Positions 8,614 through 17,511 of a stretch of 64,000 nucleotides of DNA are shown in pieces; the stretch's first letter is position 1, and every line of letters starts with the position of its first letter. Source of the stretch: Cognatundibacterium aquatile (lineage in GTDB: Bacteria; Pseudomonadota; Gammaproteobacteria; Burkholderiales; Burkholderiaceae_D); NCBI RefSeq assembly GCF_014699135.1, contig NZ_JACOFT010000003.1, forward strand, positions 434,001 through 498,000. The letters are read 5' to 3'. The position numbers and the translations under genes are program-made. A model generated the notes under the pieces. That model made no database searches and was not told the origin of the DNA. It saw nothing but the letters and a program-made list of their open reading frames with translations.

Positions 8614-9540
8614 TCAGTTACCCATCAACATTTTCTGCACTATCGGGTCATTCAGTTTTTGTAAAAACCATTGCAGAGCTTTACCTTTATTTGTACTGCG
8701 CCATACGATGCGGTTGTTACCCAGCAGGCGATTGGCGTTGGTTTTCTTTTCAATCAGCATGCCCGACTGCAAATAAGGTTGAGCAATTCTTCGCGGTAAG
8801 TGCCCGCAACCCAAGCCTGCCAGTTGCGCGGACAGTTTTGCTTGTATTGACGGCACGGTCAGTGTGTCCTGTCCACTCAATAAGCCCGCTGTCATTGATG
8901 GCAGTGTCAGGCTGGTATCGCCAACCGCAACGGCGCGGTGCTCCAAGATTACTGCATGGCTGAGTGGCTCCGTCGCGTTGGCTAAAGGGTGCTCGGGTGC
9001 AACCGCAAACACCCAATCAATGTTGCCAAGTGAGCGGGTCTGAAACTCTCCCTGCATGCGGATGGCATCGGGGCCATCGTATGCGGCACCGATGGCCAGA
9101 TCGGCGCGCCCGGTGATGAGACTTTCCCAGACGCCGGATAAAATTTCCTGTGAAATACGGATGCGGGTGCCGCAGCCTTGTTGTTCAAATTCTTTAATTA
9201 AGGGGATCAGATCTTCAAAGCGGATGATGCCATCGATCACAATATGAAAGTCTGCTTCCCAGCCGCTCGCTGCGCGTTTGACGCGATTTTCAAGATCCTG
9301 TGCCGCATGCAATAAGTTTCTGCCCTGAGTTAACAACTCTTCGCCAGCGCTGGTCAGTTTTGCTCTGTGTCCCCGCCGGTCGTACAGCAAGACATCCAGA
9401 TCTTCTTCGAGTTTGCGTATGCTGTAAGTAATTGCCGACGGCACTTTATCCAGCGCAGCTGCAGCTGCGGCAAAGCTGCCTTTGCGAGCGATGGCATCGA
9501 GAATTTGTAAGGCTTCCAGCGTCAGATTCATTTTATTCAA
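8614..9540 (-). CDS. LysR-family transcriptional regulator
   Basis: A 308-residue LysR-type regulator. The N-terminal winged helix-turn-helix (LEALQILDAIARKGSFAAAAAALDKVPSAITYSIRKLEEDL) is followed by the linker helix and a substrate-binding-like effector domain from about residue 90. It is most like the YhaJ/DhcR-type group that regulates quinone or redox genes, but the effector is not known. It is divergent from a flavodoxin-like gene at 9794, the usual LysR/target arrangement, and a T-N11-A palindrome overlaps its own start region, so autoregulation plus control of the flavodoxin gene is inferred. Confidence 0.93.
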   Translation of the reverse strand: MNKMNLTLEALQILDAIARKGSFAAAAAALDKVPSAITYSIRKLEEDLDVLLYDRRGHRAKLTSAGEELLTQGRNLLHAAQDLENRVKRAASGWEADFHIVIDGIIRFEDLIPLIKEFEQQGCGTRIRISQEILSGVWESLITGRADLAIGAAYDGPDAIRMQGEFQTRSLGNIDWVFAVAPEHPLANATEPLSHAVILEHRAVAVGDTSLTLPSMTAGLLSGQDTLTVPSIQAKLSAQLAGLGCGHLPRRIAQPYLQSGMLIEKKTNANRLLGNNRIVWRSTNKGKALQWFLQKLNDPIVQKMLMGN

Positions 9541-9551
9541 TTAATTTGAAT
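9535..9551. promoter_or_regulatory. Inverted repeat, likely LysR binding site 1
   Basis: The arms ATTCAA and TTGAAT flank TTAAT, giving a perfect 6-base inverted repeat with the T-N11-A spacing of LysR operators (T 9537, A 9549). It spans the LysR start region (ATG at 9540 on the minus strand), which fits autorepression. A similar site lies 78 bases away at 9613. Confidence 0.6.
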
Positions 9552-9612
9552 GATGTGTAGAAAATTTTACCCTTATCTTGCTTACCCTGCATGTATATAG
9601 TGCAGGTGCGGC

Positions 9613-9630
9613 ATCAATTATTTTGAATAA
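9613..9630. promoter_or_regulatory. Inverted repeat, likely LysR binding site 2
   Basis: The sequence ATCAATTATTTTGAATAA matches the site at 9535 at most positions and keeps TC-N9-GA within a T-N11-A frame. It is in the divergent LysR/flavodoxin intergenic region and is a candidate activation site for the flavodoxin gene. Confidence 0.5.
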
Positions 9631-9793
9631 GACAGATTTATCCGGGCTGGCTTTGTGTGTGCTTGCTTGATGCTGATCGGCCATGTGCTGACGATGGTTT
9701 GAACATCGGAATAAAAGATTGTTGACGAGCTTCATCGGTTGTCATGGATGCGGATGATTTTTAATGAACCTAATGAACCAAAAGGAATATGAC

Positions 9794-10363
9794 ATGAAAA
9801 AAGTAGCGATTGTTTATCACTCAGGTTACGGACACACCACCAAAGCAGCTGAAGCGGTGCAGGCGGGCGTTGCCGCCAATGGCGCGGCAGCAGAATTGAT
9901 ACTGATTGATGCCGAGGGCAATATCACCGAAGCACAATGGGCCAGCCTTGCTGCGGCAGATGCGATAGTGTTTGGCTCGCCGACATACATGGGCACCGTT
10001 TCGTGGCAATTCAAGAAATTTGCCGATGCGTCATCCAAGCCTTGGTATCACCAGCAATGGAAAAACAAGATTGCAGCGGGTTTCACTAACTCCGCAACGA
10101 TGAATGGCGACAAACTAAGCACGTTGCAATATCTGTTCACGTTCTCACAGCAGCATTCTATGATCTGGGTGGGTACTGGTCTGATGCCGTCGAACAGTAA
10201 AGCTGCGCAACGCAACGATGTTAATTATGTCGGTAGTTTCAGTGGTCTGATGACGCAATCTCCATCAGACTCTTCACCGGAAGAAGGTCCATTGCCAGGT
10301 GATCTGGAAACGGCAAAATTGTTTGGTCAGCGTATTGCCGAAGTGGCGAAAAAATTTAGTTAA
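9794..10363 (+). CDS. Flavodoxin/NADPH-quinone reductase-like protein (WrbA group)
   Basis: A 189-residue flavoprotein of the NADPH-dependent FMN reductase/flavodoxin fold. Visible elements are the FMN-phosphate loop YHSGYGHTTKAAEAV (about residues 8-22), the GSPTYMGTVSWQFKKFAD loop (about 67-84), and the later GTGLMPS and GSFSGLMTQSP segments. WrbA-like enzymes reduce quinones by two electrons, limiting semiquinone stress. The start at 9794 is chosen over an in-frame ATG at 9764 because AAAGGA lies 7 bases before it. It is divergent from the LysR gene, probably its regulator, and followed by a terminator hairpin. Confidence 0.9.
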   Translation: MKKVAIVYHSGYGHTTKAAEAVQAGVAANGAAAELILIDAEGNITEAQWASLAAADAIVFGSPTYMGTVSWQFKKFADASSKPWYHQQWKNKIAAGFTNSATMNGDKLSTLQYLFTFSQQHSMIWVGTGLMPSNSKAAQRNDVNYVGSFSGLMTQSPSDSSPEEGPLPGDLETAKLFGQRIAEVAKKFS

Positions 10364-10390
10364 TCGCTCATTTTTATTTGATCGTATATG

Positions 10391-10421
10391 AAAAAGTCCG
10401 CTGCAACAGCGGACTTTTTTT
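10391..10421. terminator. Bidirectional rho-independent terminator
   Basis: Stem AGTCCGCTG/CAGCGGACT with a CAA loop, flanked by A-run on the left and a run of seven T on the right. It sits between the convergent flavodoxin and M13 peptidase genes and can serve both. Confidence 0.9.
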
Positions 10422-10455
10422 GTTTCTCAGTTACCAGATCAGTTGCCAGATTCAG

Positions 10456-12516
10456 TTACCAGATACTGACGCGCTTGTTTTCCGGCAGGTACATGCCGTC
10501 ACCCGGTTTCACGTTAAATGCGTCATAGAATGTTGTGTTATTTCTGAGGCTGCCATTGACGCGGAATTCACCCGGAGAATGCGGGTCAGTCTTAATCAGG
10601 GCGAGCGCACGTTGTTCGCGGGATTTGCTCCGGCGCGCCTGTGCAAGACCGAGGAACAGACGTTGTTCGCCTGACCAACCATCCAGAATTGGCGATGGCT
10701 TTCCTTCCAGTGACAGACGGTAAGCTTTTAAGGCCATCACGATACCGACGTTATCCGCAATGTTTTCACCCAGCGTCAGTTCGCCATTCAGGAAATGACC
10801 TGGAACCGGGCTGTAGCCATTGTATTGTTCAACCAGAACCTTGGTTTTGCGGTTGAATTTTTCACGGTCTTCTTTGGTCCACCAATCACGCAAGTTGCCG
10901 TCACCATCGTATTGTGATCCGGCATCGTCAAAGGCATGGCTGATTTCATGACCAATTGAAATACCGAGCGCGCCATAGTTAACCGCATCTTCTGCCTCGA
11001 CGTTAAACAACGGTGCTTGCAAACGCGCTGCCGGGAACACGATTTCATTCATTTCCGGGCTGTAATAGGCATTCACGGTTTGTGGTGTCATATGCCATTC
11101 GCTGCGATCAACCGGGGTACCCAATCGCTTCACGTTTTTTTCGAAATCCGCGCTGCGGATACGTTTCAGATTACCAGCCAGATCATCTTTACTGATTTGT
11201 ATTGCGGAGTAATCTTTCCACTTCTCAGGATAGCCAATCTTGACGCTGATTTTTGAGAGTTTTATCTGTGCCTGTTTTTTTGTTTCGGCGCTCATCCAAT
11301 CCAGAGAGTCTATGCTGTCTTTGAATGCTGCCAGAAAATATTTCACCATTTTTTCCGTGCGGACTTTGGTTTCTGGGGCGAAATATTTTTCAACGTACAG
11401 CTTGCCAACGGCTTCGCCCAGCATCTGATCTGTCAATGCAACGGCGCGTTGTTCGCGTGTGCGGTTGACTTTGATACCAGCCAGCGTGGTGCCACGGAAG
11501 GCAAAATTTTCATTCGCAAATGCGCTGGACAAGTAGGGGCTGTAGGCACTCAGCAGTTGCCATTCGGCATAACTTTTCCAGGCAGATAAAGGAAAACTTT
11601 TCAGTGCATGGCTGAATCCGCTCAGATAACTTGGTTGCTGTACCAGAACCTGATCTGCTTTTCCGGCGATACCGTTAGTCTGGAAATAGGATTTCCACTG
11701 ATAGCCCGGCGCAAGCGTATCGAGTTTTGATACGGTCATTTTGTTATAGGTCTTGAGCGGATCGCGGTTTTCCACATTCGTCCATTGTGCTTTAGCGAGT
11801 TCCGTTTCTATCGCCAGTACCTGCTTCGCATTTACTGCAGCATCTTTATCGCCTGCCAGTGTCAGTATTTTTTCCACATGCGTCAGATAAGCAGCGCGGA
11901 TATCGCTCATTTTCTTGTCGTCGGTTTTCAGATAATAATCGCGATTCGGTAAGCCTAATCCTGATTGTGCGATATCGACGATGTATTGACTGGATTGCTT
12001 GCTGTCTTGTTCAACACGCACCCGGAACGGGGTAGTGACACCGATTTTCTGAAGCTGAGCAAAAAGTACGGCAAGCCCCTCTTTATTTTTCACTGCTGCA
12101 ATGGTGTCGAGTTCAGATTTCAGTGCCGCTGCACCCAGCGTTTCCAACTTTTCTTCATTCATGAAGCTGTTGAAAAGATCAGCAATTTTCTGTTTTTCTG
12201 TGCCGGCAGGATTTTTATCGTCCTTAGCGACATCGCTGATCAGCGCGTGCAATTGTCGCTGTACGTTTTCACGGGCTTCCATGAAGGAACCCCAGTCTGA
12301 TTTGTCGGCTGGGATTTCATTGGCTCTTAACCAGCCACCTTGCGCATGTCTGAAAAAATTATCCTGGCCACGAGTCGTTGGTTCAAAATTACGCGGAATG
12401 ATCCCGGAACCGAGTGTAAATGCGACGGCAGTTGTTGGTGCAGCGGCTGGTTCGGCGGCGTAAACGGCGTTAGACAACAGGCTAAGGGCGAGAGTACTCA
12501 GTAAAAAACGTTTCAT
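10456..12516 (-). CDS. M13 family zinc metallopeptidase (PepO/neprilysin-like)
   Basis: A 686-residue exported endopeptidase. A signal peptide ends after NAVYA (about residue 20). The large N-terminal M13 domain runs to about residue 430. The catalytic domain holds NAYYSPEMNEIVFPAARLQ, the zinc motif HEISH (HEISHAFDD), and the downstream GELTLGENIADNVG glutamate ligand motif. The end of the protein follows the family (about 680 residues). M13 enzymes cleave peptides of up to a few kDa; here the site of action is probably the periplasm. It appears monocistronic, bounded by the terminator at 10391. Confidence 0.95.
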   Translation of the reverse strand: MKRFLLSTLALSLLSNAVYAAEPAAAPTTAVAFTLGSGIIPRNFEPTTRGQDNFFRHAQGGWLRANEIPADKSDWGSFMEARENVQRQLHALISDVAKDDKNPAGTEKQKIADLFNSFMNEEKLETLGAAALKSELDTIAAVKNKEGLAVLFAQLQKIGVTTPFRVRVEQDSKQSSQYIVDIAQSGLGLPNRDYYLKTDDKKMSDIRAAYLTHVEKILTLAGDKDAAVNAKQVLAIETELAKAQWTNVENRDPLKTYNKMTVSKLDTLAPGYQWKSYFQTNGIAGKADQVLVQQPSYLSGFSHALKSFPLSAWKSYAEWQLLSAYSPYLSSAFANENFAFRGTTLAGIKVNRTREQRAVALTDQMLGEAVGKLYVEKYFAPETKVRTEKMVKYFLAAFKDSIDSLDWMSAETKKQAQIKLSKISVKIGYPEKWKDYSAIQISKDDLAGNLKRIRSADFEKNVKRLGTPVDRSEWHMTPQTVNAYYSPEMNEIVFPAARLQAPLFNVEAEDAVNYGALGISIGHEISHAFDDAGSQYDGDGNLRDWWTKEDREKFNRKTKVLVEQYNGYSPVPGHFLNGELTLGENIADNVGIVMALKAYRLSLEGKPSPILDGWSGEQRLFLGLAQARRSKSREQRALALIKTDPHSPGEFRVNGSLRNNTTFYDAFNVKPGDGMYLPENKRVSIW

Positions 12517-12604
12517 GGATTAGTCTCGTTTGTATTGTGGATAGATGAAAAGAATGTAGCGCGATTGTGACATGGTGTGACGCCGGAAGTTCAGACCCGG
12601 AATG

Positions 12605-12645
12605 AAAAAAACTCATTTAACGGACTTGCGTCAAATGAGTTTTTA
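12605..12645 (-). terminator. Rho-independent terminator after trhO
   Basis: Read on the minus strand, an 11-base stem AAAACTCATTT/AAATGAGTTTT closes a 12-14 base loop and is followed by a run of T. It lies about 20 bases beyond the stop of the rhodanese gene. Confidence 0.75.
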
Positions 12646-12663
12646 TGAAGAAAAACGGAATTA

Positions 12664-13554
12664 TCAAGCTTGGGTCTGCGCTGATTCTTTTTTGCAGTGA
12701 GGGCAGGATTTACCGGGGACGTACCACGGCGACAGTTGTTCACGCGGTGTGACGACGGCACGGCAGGCAAAGCATTGCTTGGTATCTGTAGCCTCTAACT
12801 GCGGATTCAGTGCGGTACGATAGTCAAACACAAAGCAATCGCCGTGATAATGATCGCCACCGACTTCTTCGAAATACTTGAGAATGCCGCCTTCCAGCTG
12901 ATACACGCTTTCAAAGCCAACGTTTTGCATGTGAATTGCCGCTTTCTCGCAACGGATACCACCAGTGCAGAAGGTCACAACGGTTTTGTCATTCAACACG
13001 TCACGATTGGCAGCGATGACTTCCGGGAATTCCGTGAACTTGGTGATGCGATAATCGATCGTATTATCAAAACTGCCTACATCGACTTCAAAATCATTAC
13101 GGGTATCGACCATCACGACCGGCTTGCCGTTATCGTCATGGCCCTGATCCAGCCAGCGTTTCAGAGTTTGCGCATCGACTGAGGGCGCCCGGCCTTCTTC
13201 GGGCTTGATTAGCGGCATGCGCATGGTAATGATTTCTGCTTTCAGCTTGACCAGCAATTTGGTAAACGGCTGACGATCAGAGTAACTTTCTTTGGCAACG
13301 ATGTCGGCGAATCTTGGATCACTATGCAACCAGTCCATGTAAGCGTCGATCTCATGGCGCAGCCCTGCGAGGAACATATTGATGCCTTCCGGCGTCAGCA
13401 GAATGGTACCCTTGAGATTGAGTTCCTGGCATTTATCAATAAACGCCTGCCGCTTTTCAGCGGTGTCGTTGAAGGTGATAAATTTGTAAGCAGAGATATT
13501 GACGTAAGGTGTTTCTGGGGATAACTGTGCGACCGGCATAATAGAAGAATTCAC
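12664..13554 (-). CDS. trhO: Rhodanese-like tRNA uridine-34 hydroxylase
   Basis: A 296-residue member of the UPF0176/TrhO family, which hydroxylates U34 of certain tRNAs to 5-hydroxyuridine using oxygen. Order: an N-terminal ferredoxin-like domain (about 20-110), a rhodanese domain (about 130-235) with active-site loop CTGGIRCEK, and a C-terminal Cys pair region (CFACRAV and SCPHCK) likely binding metal. The frame opens with GTG at 13554; an in-frame ATG at 13539 (MPVAQ) is an alternative, and neither has a strong ribosome-binding site. Monocistronic by spacing. Confidence 0.93.
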   Translation of the reverse strand: MNSSIMPVAQLSPETPYVNISAYKFITFNDTAEKRQAFIDKCQELNLKGTILLTPEGINMFLAGLRHEIDAYMDWLHSDPRFADIVAKESYSDRQPFTKLLVKLKAEIITMRMPLIKPEEGRAPSVDAQTLKRWLDQGHDDNGKPVVMVDTRNDFEVDVGSFDNTIDYRITKFTEFPEVIAANRDVLNDKTVVTFCTGGIRCEKAAIHMQNVGFESVYQLEGGILKYFEEVGGDHYHGDCFVFDYRTALNPQLEATDTKQCFACRAVVTPREQLSPWYVPGKSCPHCKKESAQTQA

Positions 13555-13597
13555 TCATTTTCAGTAAGTCATTGATTTATCTCAATTATAGTTGAAT

Positions 13598-14074
13598 TCA
13601 GTGGTCGCTTGCTGGCAGCAACATGATCAGGTGCGGAATCTCGTCTTCGAGGTAGATATCGGAAACTGTCTGAAAGCCGAAGCTGGCATAAAATTTCTCA
13701 AGATAGGCTTGCGCACCGATACGCACAGAGGCAGCTGGATAAAGCTGGCGCAGTGCCTTGATGCCGTTCGCAATCAATTCTTTTCCTACACCAGTCCCGC
13801 GCGATGTCTGCGTACTCAGAACACGACCCAGCGATGGTTCTGCATAGCTGATGCCGGGAGGAACTATGCGTAAATAGGCGGCAATGTCACCGTTGTCATC
13901 CCAGGCTACAAGATGATGGGATTGCGGATCTTTACCGTCAATATCCTGATACGGGCAATTTTGTTCAACGATAAATACGGCGCACCTGGCCTGATACACC
14001 TTGTGTAACTGCTCAGGGTTGAATTCTGAAAAAGCTGATAATTGCCAGCGTAGTTGAGTGAGTTGATTAGTCAT
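13598..14074 (-). CDS. ElaA-like GNAT N-acetyltransferase
   Basis: A 158-residue GNAT enzyme. ElaA hallmarks are visible: LRWQLSAFSEF at the N-terminus, YQARCAVFIVEQNCPYQDIDGKD, LRIVPPGISYAEPSLGRVLS, and the acetyl-CoA loop RGTGVGKELI. The substrate is unknown. The ATG at 14074 is chosen over one seven codons upstream because it matches the family N-terminus (MTNQL). It lies between trhO and the response regulator with short gaps, on the same strand. Confidence 0.88.
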   Translation of the reverse strand: MTNQLTQLRWQLSAFSEFNPEQLHKVYQARCAVFIVEQNCPYQDIDGKDPQSHHLVAWDDNGDIAAYLRIVPPGISYAEPSLGRVLSTQTSRGTGVGKELIANGIKALRQLYPAASVRIGAQAYLEKFYASFGFQTVSDIYLEDEIPHLIMLLPASDH

Positions 14075-14117
14075 GTGTGTTAGGGAATTAGGCAAAGTTG
14101 AAGTATTGCGATGGCGA

Positions 14118-14921
14118 TTACATTTGCCTGAATAAATGTGAATAAACTCTGCTGACGGTCAGCTTATCATCGCTATCCCTCAATTTCAGTGTCATTTTTC
14201 CGCTTTCATCTTTGTGGGCGGCGAGAATTTTTTTACTGTTAACCACGGTGCTGCGATGGATCTGCCAGAACACATCGGAATCAATTTGCGGCAATAATTC
14301 GCGCAAGCTGCTGCGGATCAGTGATGAATGTTCTTTGGTGACAACGTTAATGTATTTGTCTGTCGCTTCAAAATATAAAACGTCTTCGACCGGAATCATG
14401 CGGATCTGATTACCAACGGCGGCACGTATCATATGCAAAGGTTTGTGCACAGCAGAGCCACTGGCGGTCATGTGATCTGGCATTAAGCTGCGCAATTGTC
14501 CCAGCACGCGTTCGAGTTCTGTGCCGCTTTGCGACTGGTCAGTCAGACGCATCTGCAGACGCTGCACTGTTTTACTGAGACGTTCTTCACTGACTGGTTT
14601 GAGTACATAATCTGACGCCGAATGTTCAAATGCCTGAATCGCAAATTCGTCGTAAGCGGTCACATAGACGATCAAAGGGAACGCGCGGTTTTCCGGCCAT
14701 TCTTCTGCCAGTTCCTGTGCGACTTCCAAGCCGGTTTTACCTGGCATTTTAATATCCAGAAATAGAATGTCCGGTGCGTGATGCAAGGCTTCCCGCACGG
14801 CTTCAACACCATTTTCCACTACGCTGCACAATACTAATTCTGGCCAGAGTTTTTCCAGCATTTTTTGCAGGGTGAGTGAGAGTATGACTTCATCTTCAGC
14901 AATCAGGGCGCGTATATTCAT
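14118..14921 (-). CDS. LytTR-family response regulator
   Basis: A 267-residue two-component regulator. The receiver domain (1-120) has acidic pocket EDE near residue 10, phosphoacceptor Asp56 (DILFLDIKMPG), the VTAYDEFA switch and the conserved Lys in YVLKP. The C-terminal LytTR domain (about 165-265) contains IRMIPVEDVLYFEATDKYINV and the HRSTVVN block, typical of AlgR/LytR DNA-binding proteins. It overlaps the kinase gene by 4 bases, so the pair forms an operon with the kinase first. Confidence 0.95.
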   Translation of the reverse strand: MNIRALIAEDEVILSLTLQKMLEKLWPELVLCSVVENGVEAVREALHHAPDILFLDIKMPGKTGLEVAQELAEEWPENRAFPLIVYVTAYDEFAIQAFEHSASDYVLKPVSEERLSKTVQRLQMRLTDQSQSGTELERVLGQLRSLMPDHMTASGSAVHKPLHMIRAAVGNQIRMIPVEDVLYFEATDKYINVVTKEHSSLIRSSLRELLPQIDSDVFWQIHRSTVVNSKKILAAHKDESGKMTLKLRDSDDKLTVSRVYSHLFRQM

Positions 14922-16117
14922 AATGATGTATGTAGGATTAAAGGGATAGAAATCCGTGCAATCGCGCCTTCCGGCTGATTTGCTTCTAATGTGAATGCGG
15001 CTGATGGGCCAAAGAGTGCTTGCAGGCGTTCACGGAGATTGATATTGCCAAGCCCCAGCCCGGCGTGATGTGTTTCTGGCGACGCCGCATGAGGCGCAGA
15101 TAATCCAAGACCGGTATCCTTAACGGTCAGATACAGAAAATGCGCATCATTTTCTGCTGCAACATGAATGTTTCCACCGTTGATTTTTGGCTCCAGCCCA
15201 TGTTTGATCGCGTTTTCTACCAGCGGTTGTAAAAGCATGGGTGGGATGGTTTGTTCCCGCAACTCTGATGGCAGAGATAAGGTATAAGTCAGACGTTTTC
15301 CCATACGTATCGCGAGCAGCTCCAGATAGGCTTCGATCAGAGAAAATTCCTGTTGTAAGGTGGTTTTTTCTGCTCTGGAAGCACTCAGTGTATTGCGCAG
15401 ATACACAATCAACTGCGACAGCATATGTTGCGCGCGTGGTGGGTCAAGTGCGATCAGTCCTTGCAGATTAGCCAGTGTGTTAAACAGCATATGCGGTTCT
15501 ATTTGAGCCTGCAGCATTTGCAGTTGCGCTTGCAAGGCCTGTCGCTCTATCGCGGAAGATTTCGCTTTTTCTGCCTCCGCTTCCGCGGCCAGTTCTGATA
15601 TTTTTGCTTTATTCCAGAACGACCAGACCGAAATCAGACTGATGACCATGGTCAGCCCGATGAAACTGCTGAAGTATGCCCATTGCATTGAAAAAATACT
15701 CAGCAGCGGATAGGAAAAAATAGCGGCAGCAAGCGTTGATCCTGCGACAAATCCCAGTGGGGTAATGAGCAAGCAGACCAGGAAAAAAAAGAATGGCTGC
15801 GGTTTGCGTGTACGCCAGAATAAATGCTGGATGATTCGTACCAGCGCATAGCAACTGAATCCTATGCAATTGGAAAATACCCAACTTTGCAGCAAGGGAC
15901 TGTGTGTCCGCATCACATAGGTGACGATCAGTGTGCAGATGGCATTGATGAGCAGTAGCCGTGGCAGATCCTGCAGAAATTTCCGTAGCTGCGTTTCTGC
16001 GCAAGGCTTCTGGTCAGGTGAGTTGCTGTTCTTTGGCTTAGGAATTGATGGCGTTATCATTTTTGCGCTGAGTATCTGATGCAATATTTTGTCCGGAGTT
16101 GATGTTAGCGCGCACAA
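14918..16117 (-). CDS. LytS/YehU-type sensor histidine kinase
   Basis: A membrane histidine kinase of the His_kinase (PF06580) type. Four hydrophobic segments lie between about residues 45 and 165, followed by a coiled coil rich in Ala/Glu, the phosphoacceptor block QIEPHMLFNTLANLQGL (His near residue 210), and an HATPase domain with PLVENAIKHG and GLGLGNINLRERL. The annotated frame opens with TTG at 16117; the ATG at 16060 (380 residues) is an equally credible start, and neither has a clear ribosome-binding site. It phosphorylates the LytTR regulator encoded immediately downstream. Stimulus unknown. Confidence 0.92.
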   Translation of the reverse strand: MCALTSTPDKILHQILSAKMITPSIPKPKNSNSPDQKPCAETQLRKFLQDLPRLLLINAICTLIVTYVMRTHSPLLQSWVFSNCIGFSCYALVRIIQHLFWRTRKPQPFFFFLVCLLITPLGFVAGSTLAAAIFSYPLLSIFSMQWAYFSSFIGLTMVISLISVWSFWNKAKISELAAEAEAEKAKSSAIERQALQAQLQMLQAQIEPHMLFNTLANLQGLIALDPPRAQHMLSQLIVYLRNTLSASRAEKTTLQQEFSLIEAYLELLAIRMGKRLTYTLSLPSELREQTIPPMLLQPLVENAIKHGLEPKINGGNIHVAAENDAHFLYLTVKDTGLGLSAPHAASPETHHAGLGLGNINLRERLQALFGPSAAFTLEANQPEGAIARISIPLILHTSL

Positions 16118-16226
16118 GCGGGGTCGGACATCTGATTGCGATGGAGAGTACAGAATCTGTCGTCAAGCCCGCTTTATCTGGCGCGAAATACCGCACGGAT
16201 TCTCGCCTCATGTCAGGTCATCTGCT

Positions 16227-17468
16227 TCAGATAATGCCGCGCTGCCTAAGTTGACTCAATTGTTCATCGTCATATCCAAGCACGGATTTTAAAATCTGAT
16301 CCGTGTGTTGCCCTAGCAATGGCGGCGGCGACTGATAATCCGGTGGCGTGGCCGATAGTTTCATTGGGCTACCAACTAACTTCACGCTGCCGGCGCTTGG
16401 ATGCGGCAAGGTAATCTGCATACCGCGCGCTTTTACCTGAGGGTCATTAAACACATCGTCCAGCCGGTTAATCGGTCCACACGGAACACCGGCGTCCTCC
16501 AGCAGCGCTATCCACTCTTGTCTGGATTTGCGTTTCACCATGTCCGCCAGCAATGGAATCAGTACCTCACGGTTTGCCACGCGCGCTGGATTCGTGCAGA
16601 AGCGCTCATCAGTCGCAAGCTGTTCTTCGCCACCTGCCGCGACAAATTTTTTGTATTGGCCGTCATTGCCGGCTGCGACAATAATATGCCCATCGGACGT
16701 AGCGAATGTCTGATAGGGAACGATGTTGGGATGGGCATTGCCCCAGCGTACCGGCGGTTTGCCGCTGGCCAGATAATTCGTATTCATGTTTGCCAGCATG
16801 GCGACCTGCACATCAAGCAAAGCCATATCGATGTACTGACCTTCACCGGTGCGGTCCCGATGTGTCAGTGCTGCCATCACCGCGATAGTGGCGTACATGC
16901 CGGTCATCAGATCGGCAATTGCAACGCCGGCTTTTTGTGGGCCGCCACCGGGCAGATCGTCGCGCTCCCCGGTCAGCGACATAAACCCCCCCATGCCCTG
17001 AACGATAAAATCATAGCCAGCGCGATGAGCGTAGGGGCCGTCCTGACCGAAGCCGGTAATCGAACAGTAAATCAGATCCGGTTTGATTTCTTTCAGGGAC
17101 GCGTAATCAAGCCCATATTTTTTTAACTGACCGACTTTGTAGTTTTCTAGAACTACGTCGGATTGTGCCGCCAGTTTTCTGATAATTTCCTGACCTTCAG
17201 GGGTGGAAATATCCACTGTGATGGCTTGCTTTCCACGGTTGGCGGCGAGATAGTAGGCGGCTTCCGTCGTATTGGCACCATTCTCGTCACGCAGATAAGG
17301 AGGGCCCCAGGAACGCGTATCATCGCCATTCCCTGGACGTTCGACCTTAATGACTTCGGCTCCCAGGTCGGCGAAATTCTGCGCACACCAGGGGCCAGCC
17401 AGCACACGCGTCAGATCAAGAATGCGTATATGGCCGAGTGCTTTTTTTTGTAGCGACGTCGCTGTCAT
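16227..17468 (-). CDS. CaiB/BaiF family CoA-transferase
   Basis: A 413-residue class III CoA-transferase. Typical blocks are seen in order: IRILDLTRVLAGPWCAQNFADLGAEVIKVERPG at the N-terminus, NRGKQAITVDI, GYDFIVQGMGGFM, and the region around DMALLDVQVAMLAN, which carries the usual catalytic aspartate. The family moves CoA between carboxylic acids. Substrate is not predictable from sequence; dicarboxylate CoA-transfer (succinyl- or glutaryl-CoA) is common among close types in Burkholderiales. It is divergent from the glycerophosphodiesterase gene with only 43 bases between starts, so the promoters must overlap. Confidence 0.92.
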   Translation of the reverse strand: MTATSLQKKALGHIRILDLTRVLAGPWCAQNFADLGAEVIKVERPGNGDDTRSWGPPYLRDENGANTTEAAYYLAANRGKQAITVDISTPEGQEIIRKLAAQSDVVLENYKVGQLKKYGLDYASLKEIKPDLIYCSITGFGQDGPYAHRAGYDFIVQGMGGFMSLTGERDDLPGGGPQKAGVAIADLMTGMYATIAVMAALTHRDRTGEGQYIDMALLDVQVAMLANMNTNYLASGKPPVRWGNAHPNIVPYQTFATSDGHIIVAAGNDGQYKKFVAAGGEEQLATDERFCTNPARVANREVLIPLLADMVKRKSRQEWIALLEDAGVPCGPINRLDDVFNDPQVKARGMQITLPHPSAGSVKLVGSPMKLSATPPDYQSPPPLLGQHTDQILKSVLGYDDEQLSQLRQRGII

Positions 17469-17511
17469 CCTGGATTATCCTTTTGTCTGCAATATTTTTC
17501 TGGAGATCAAT

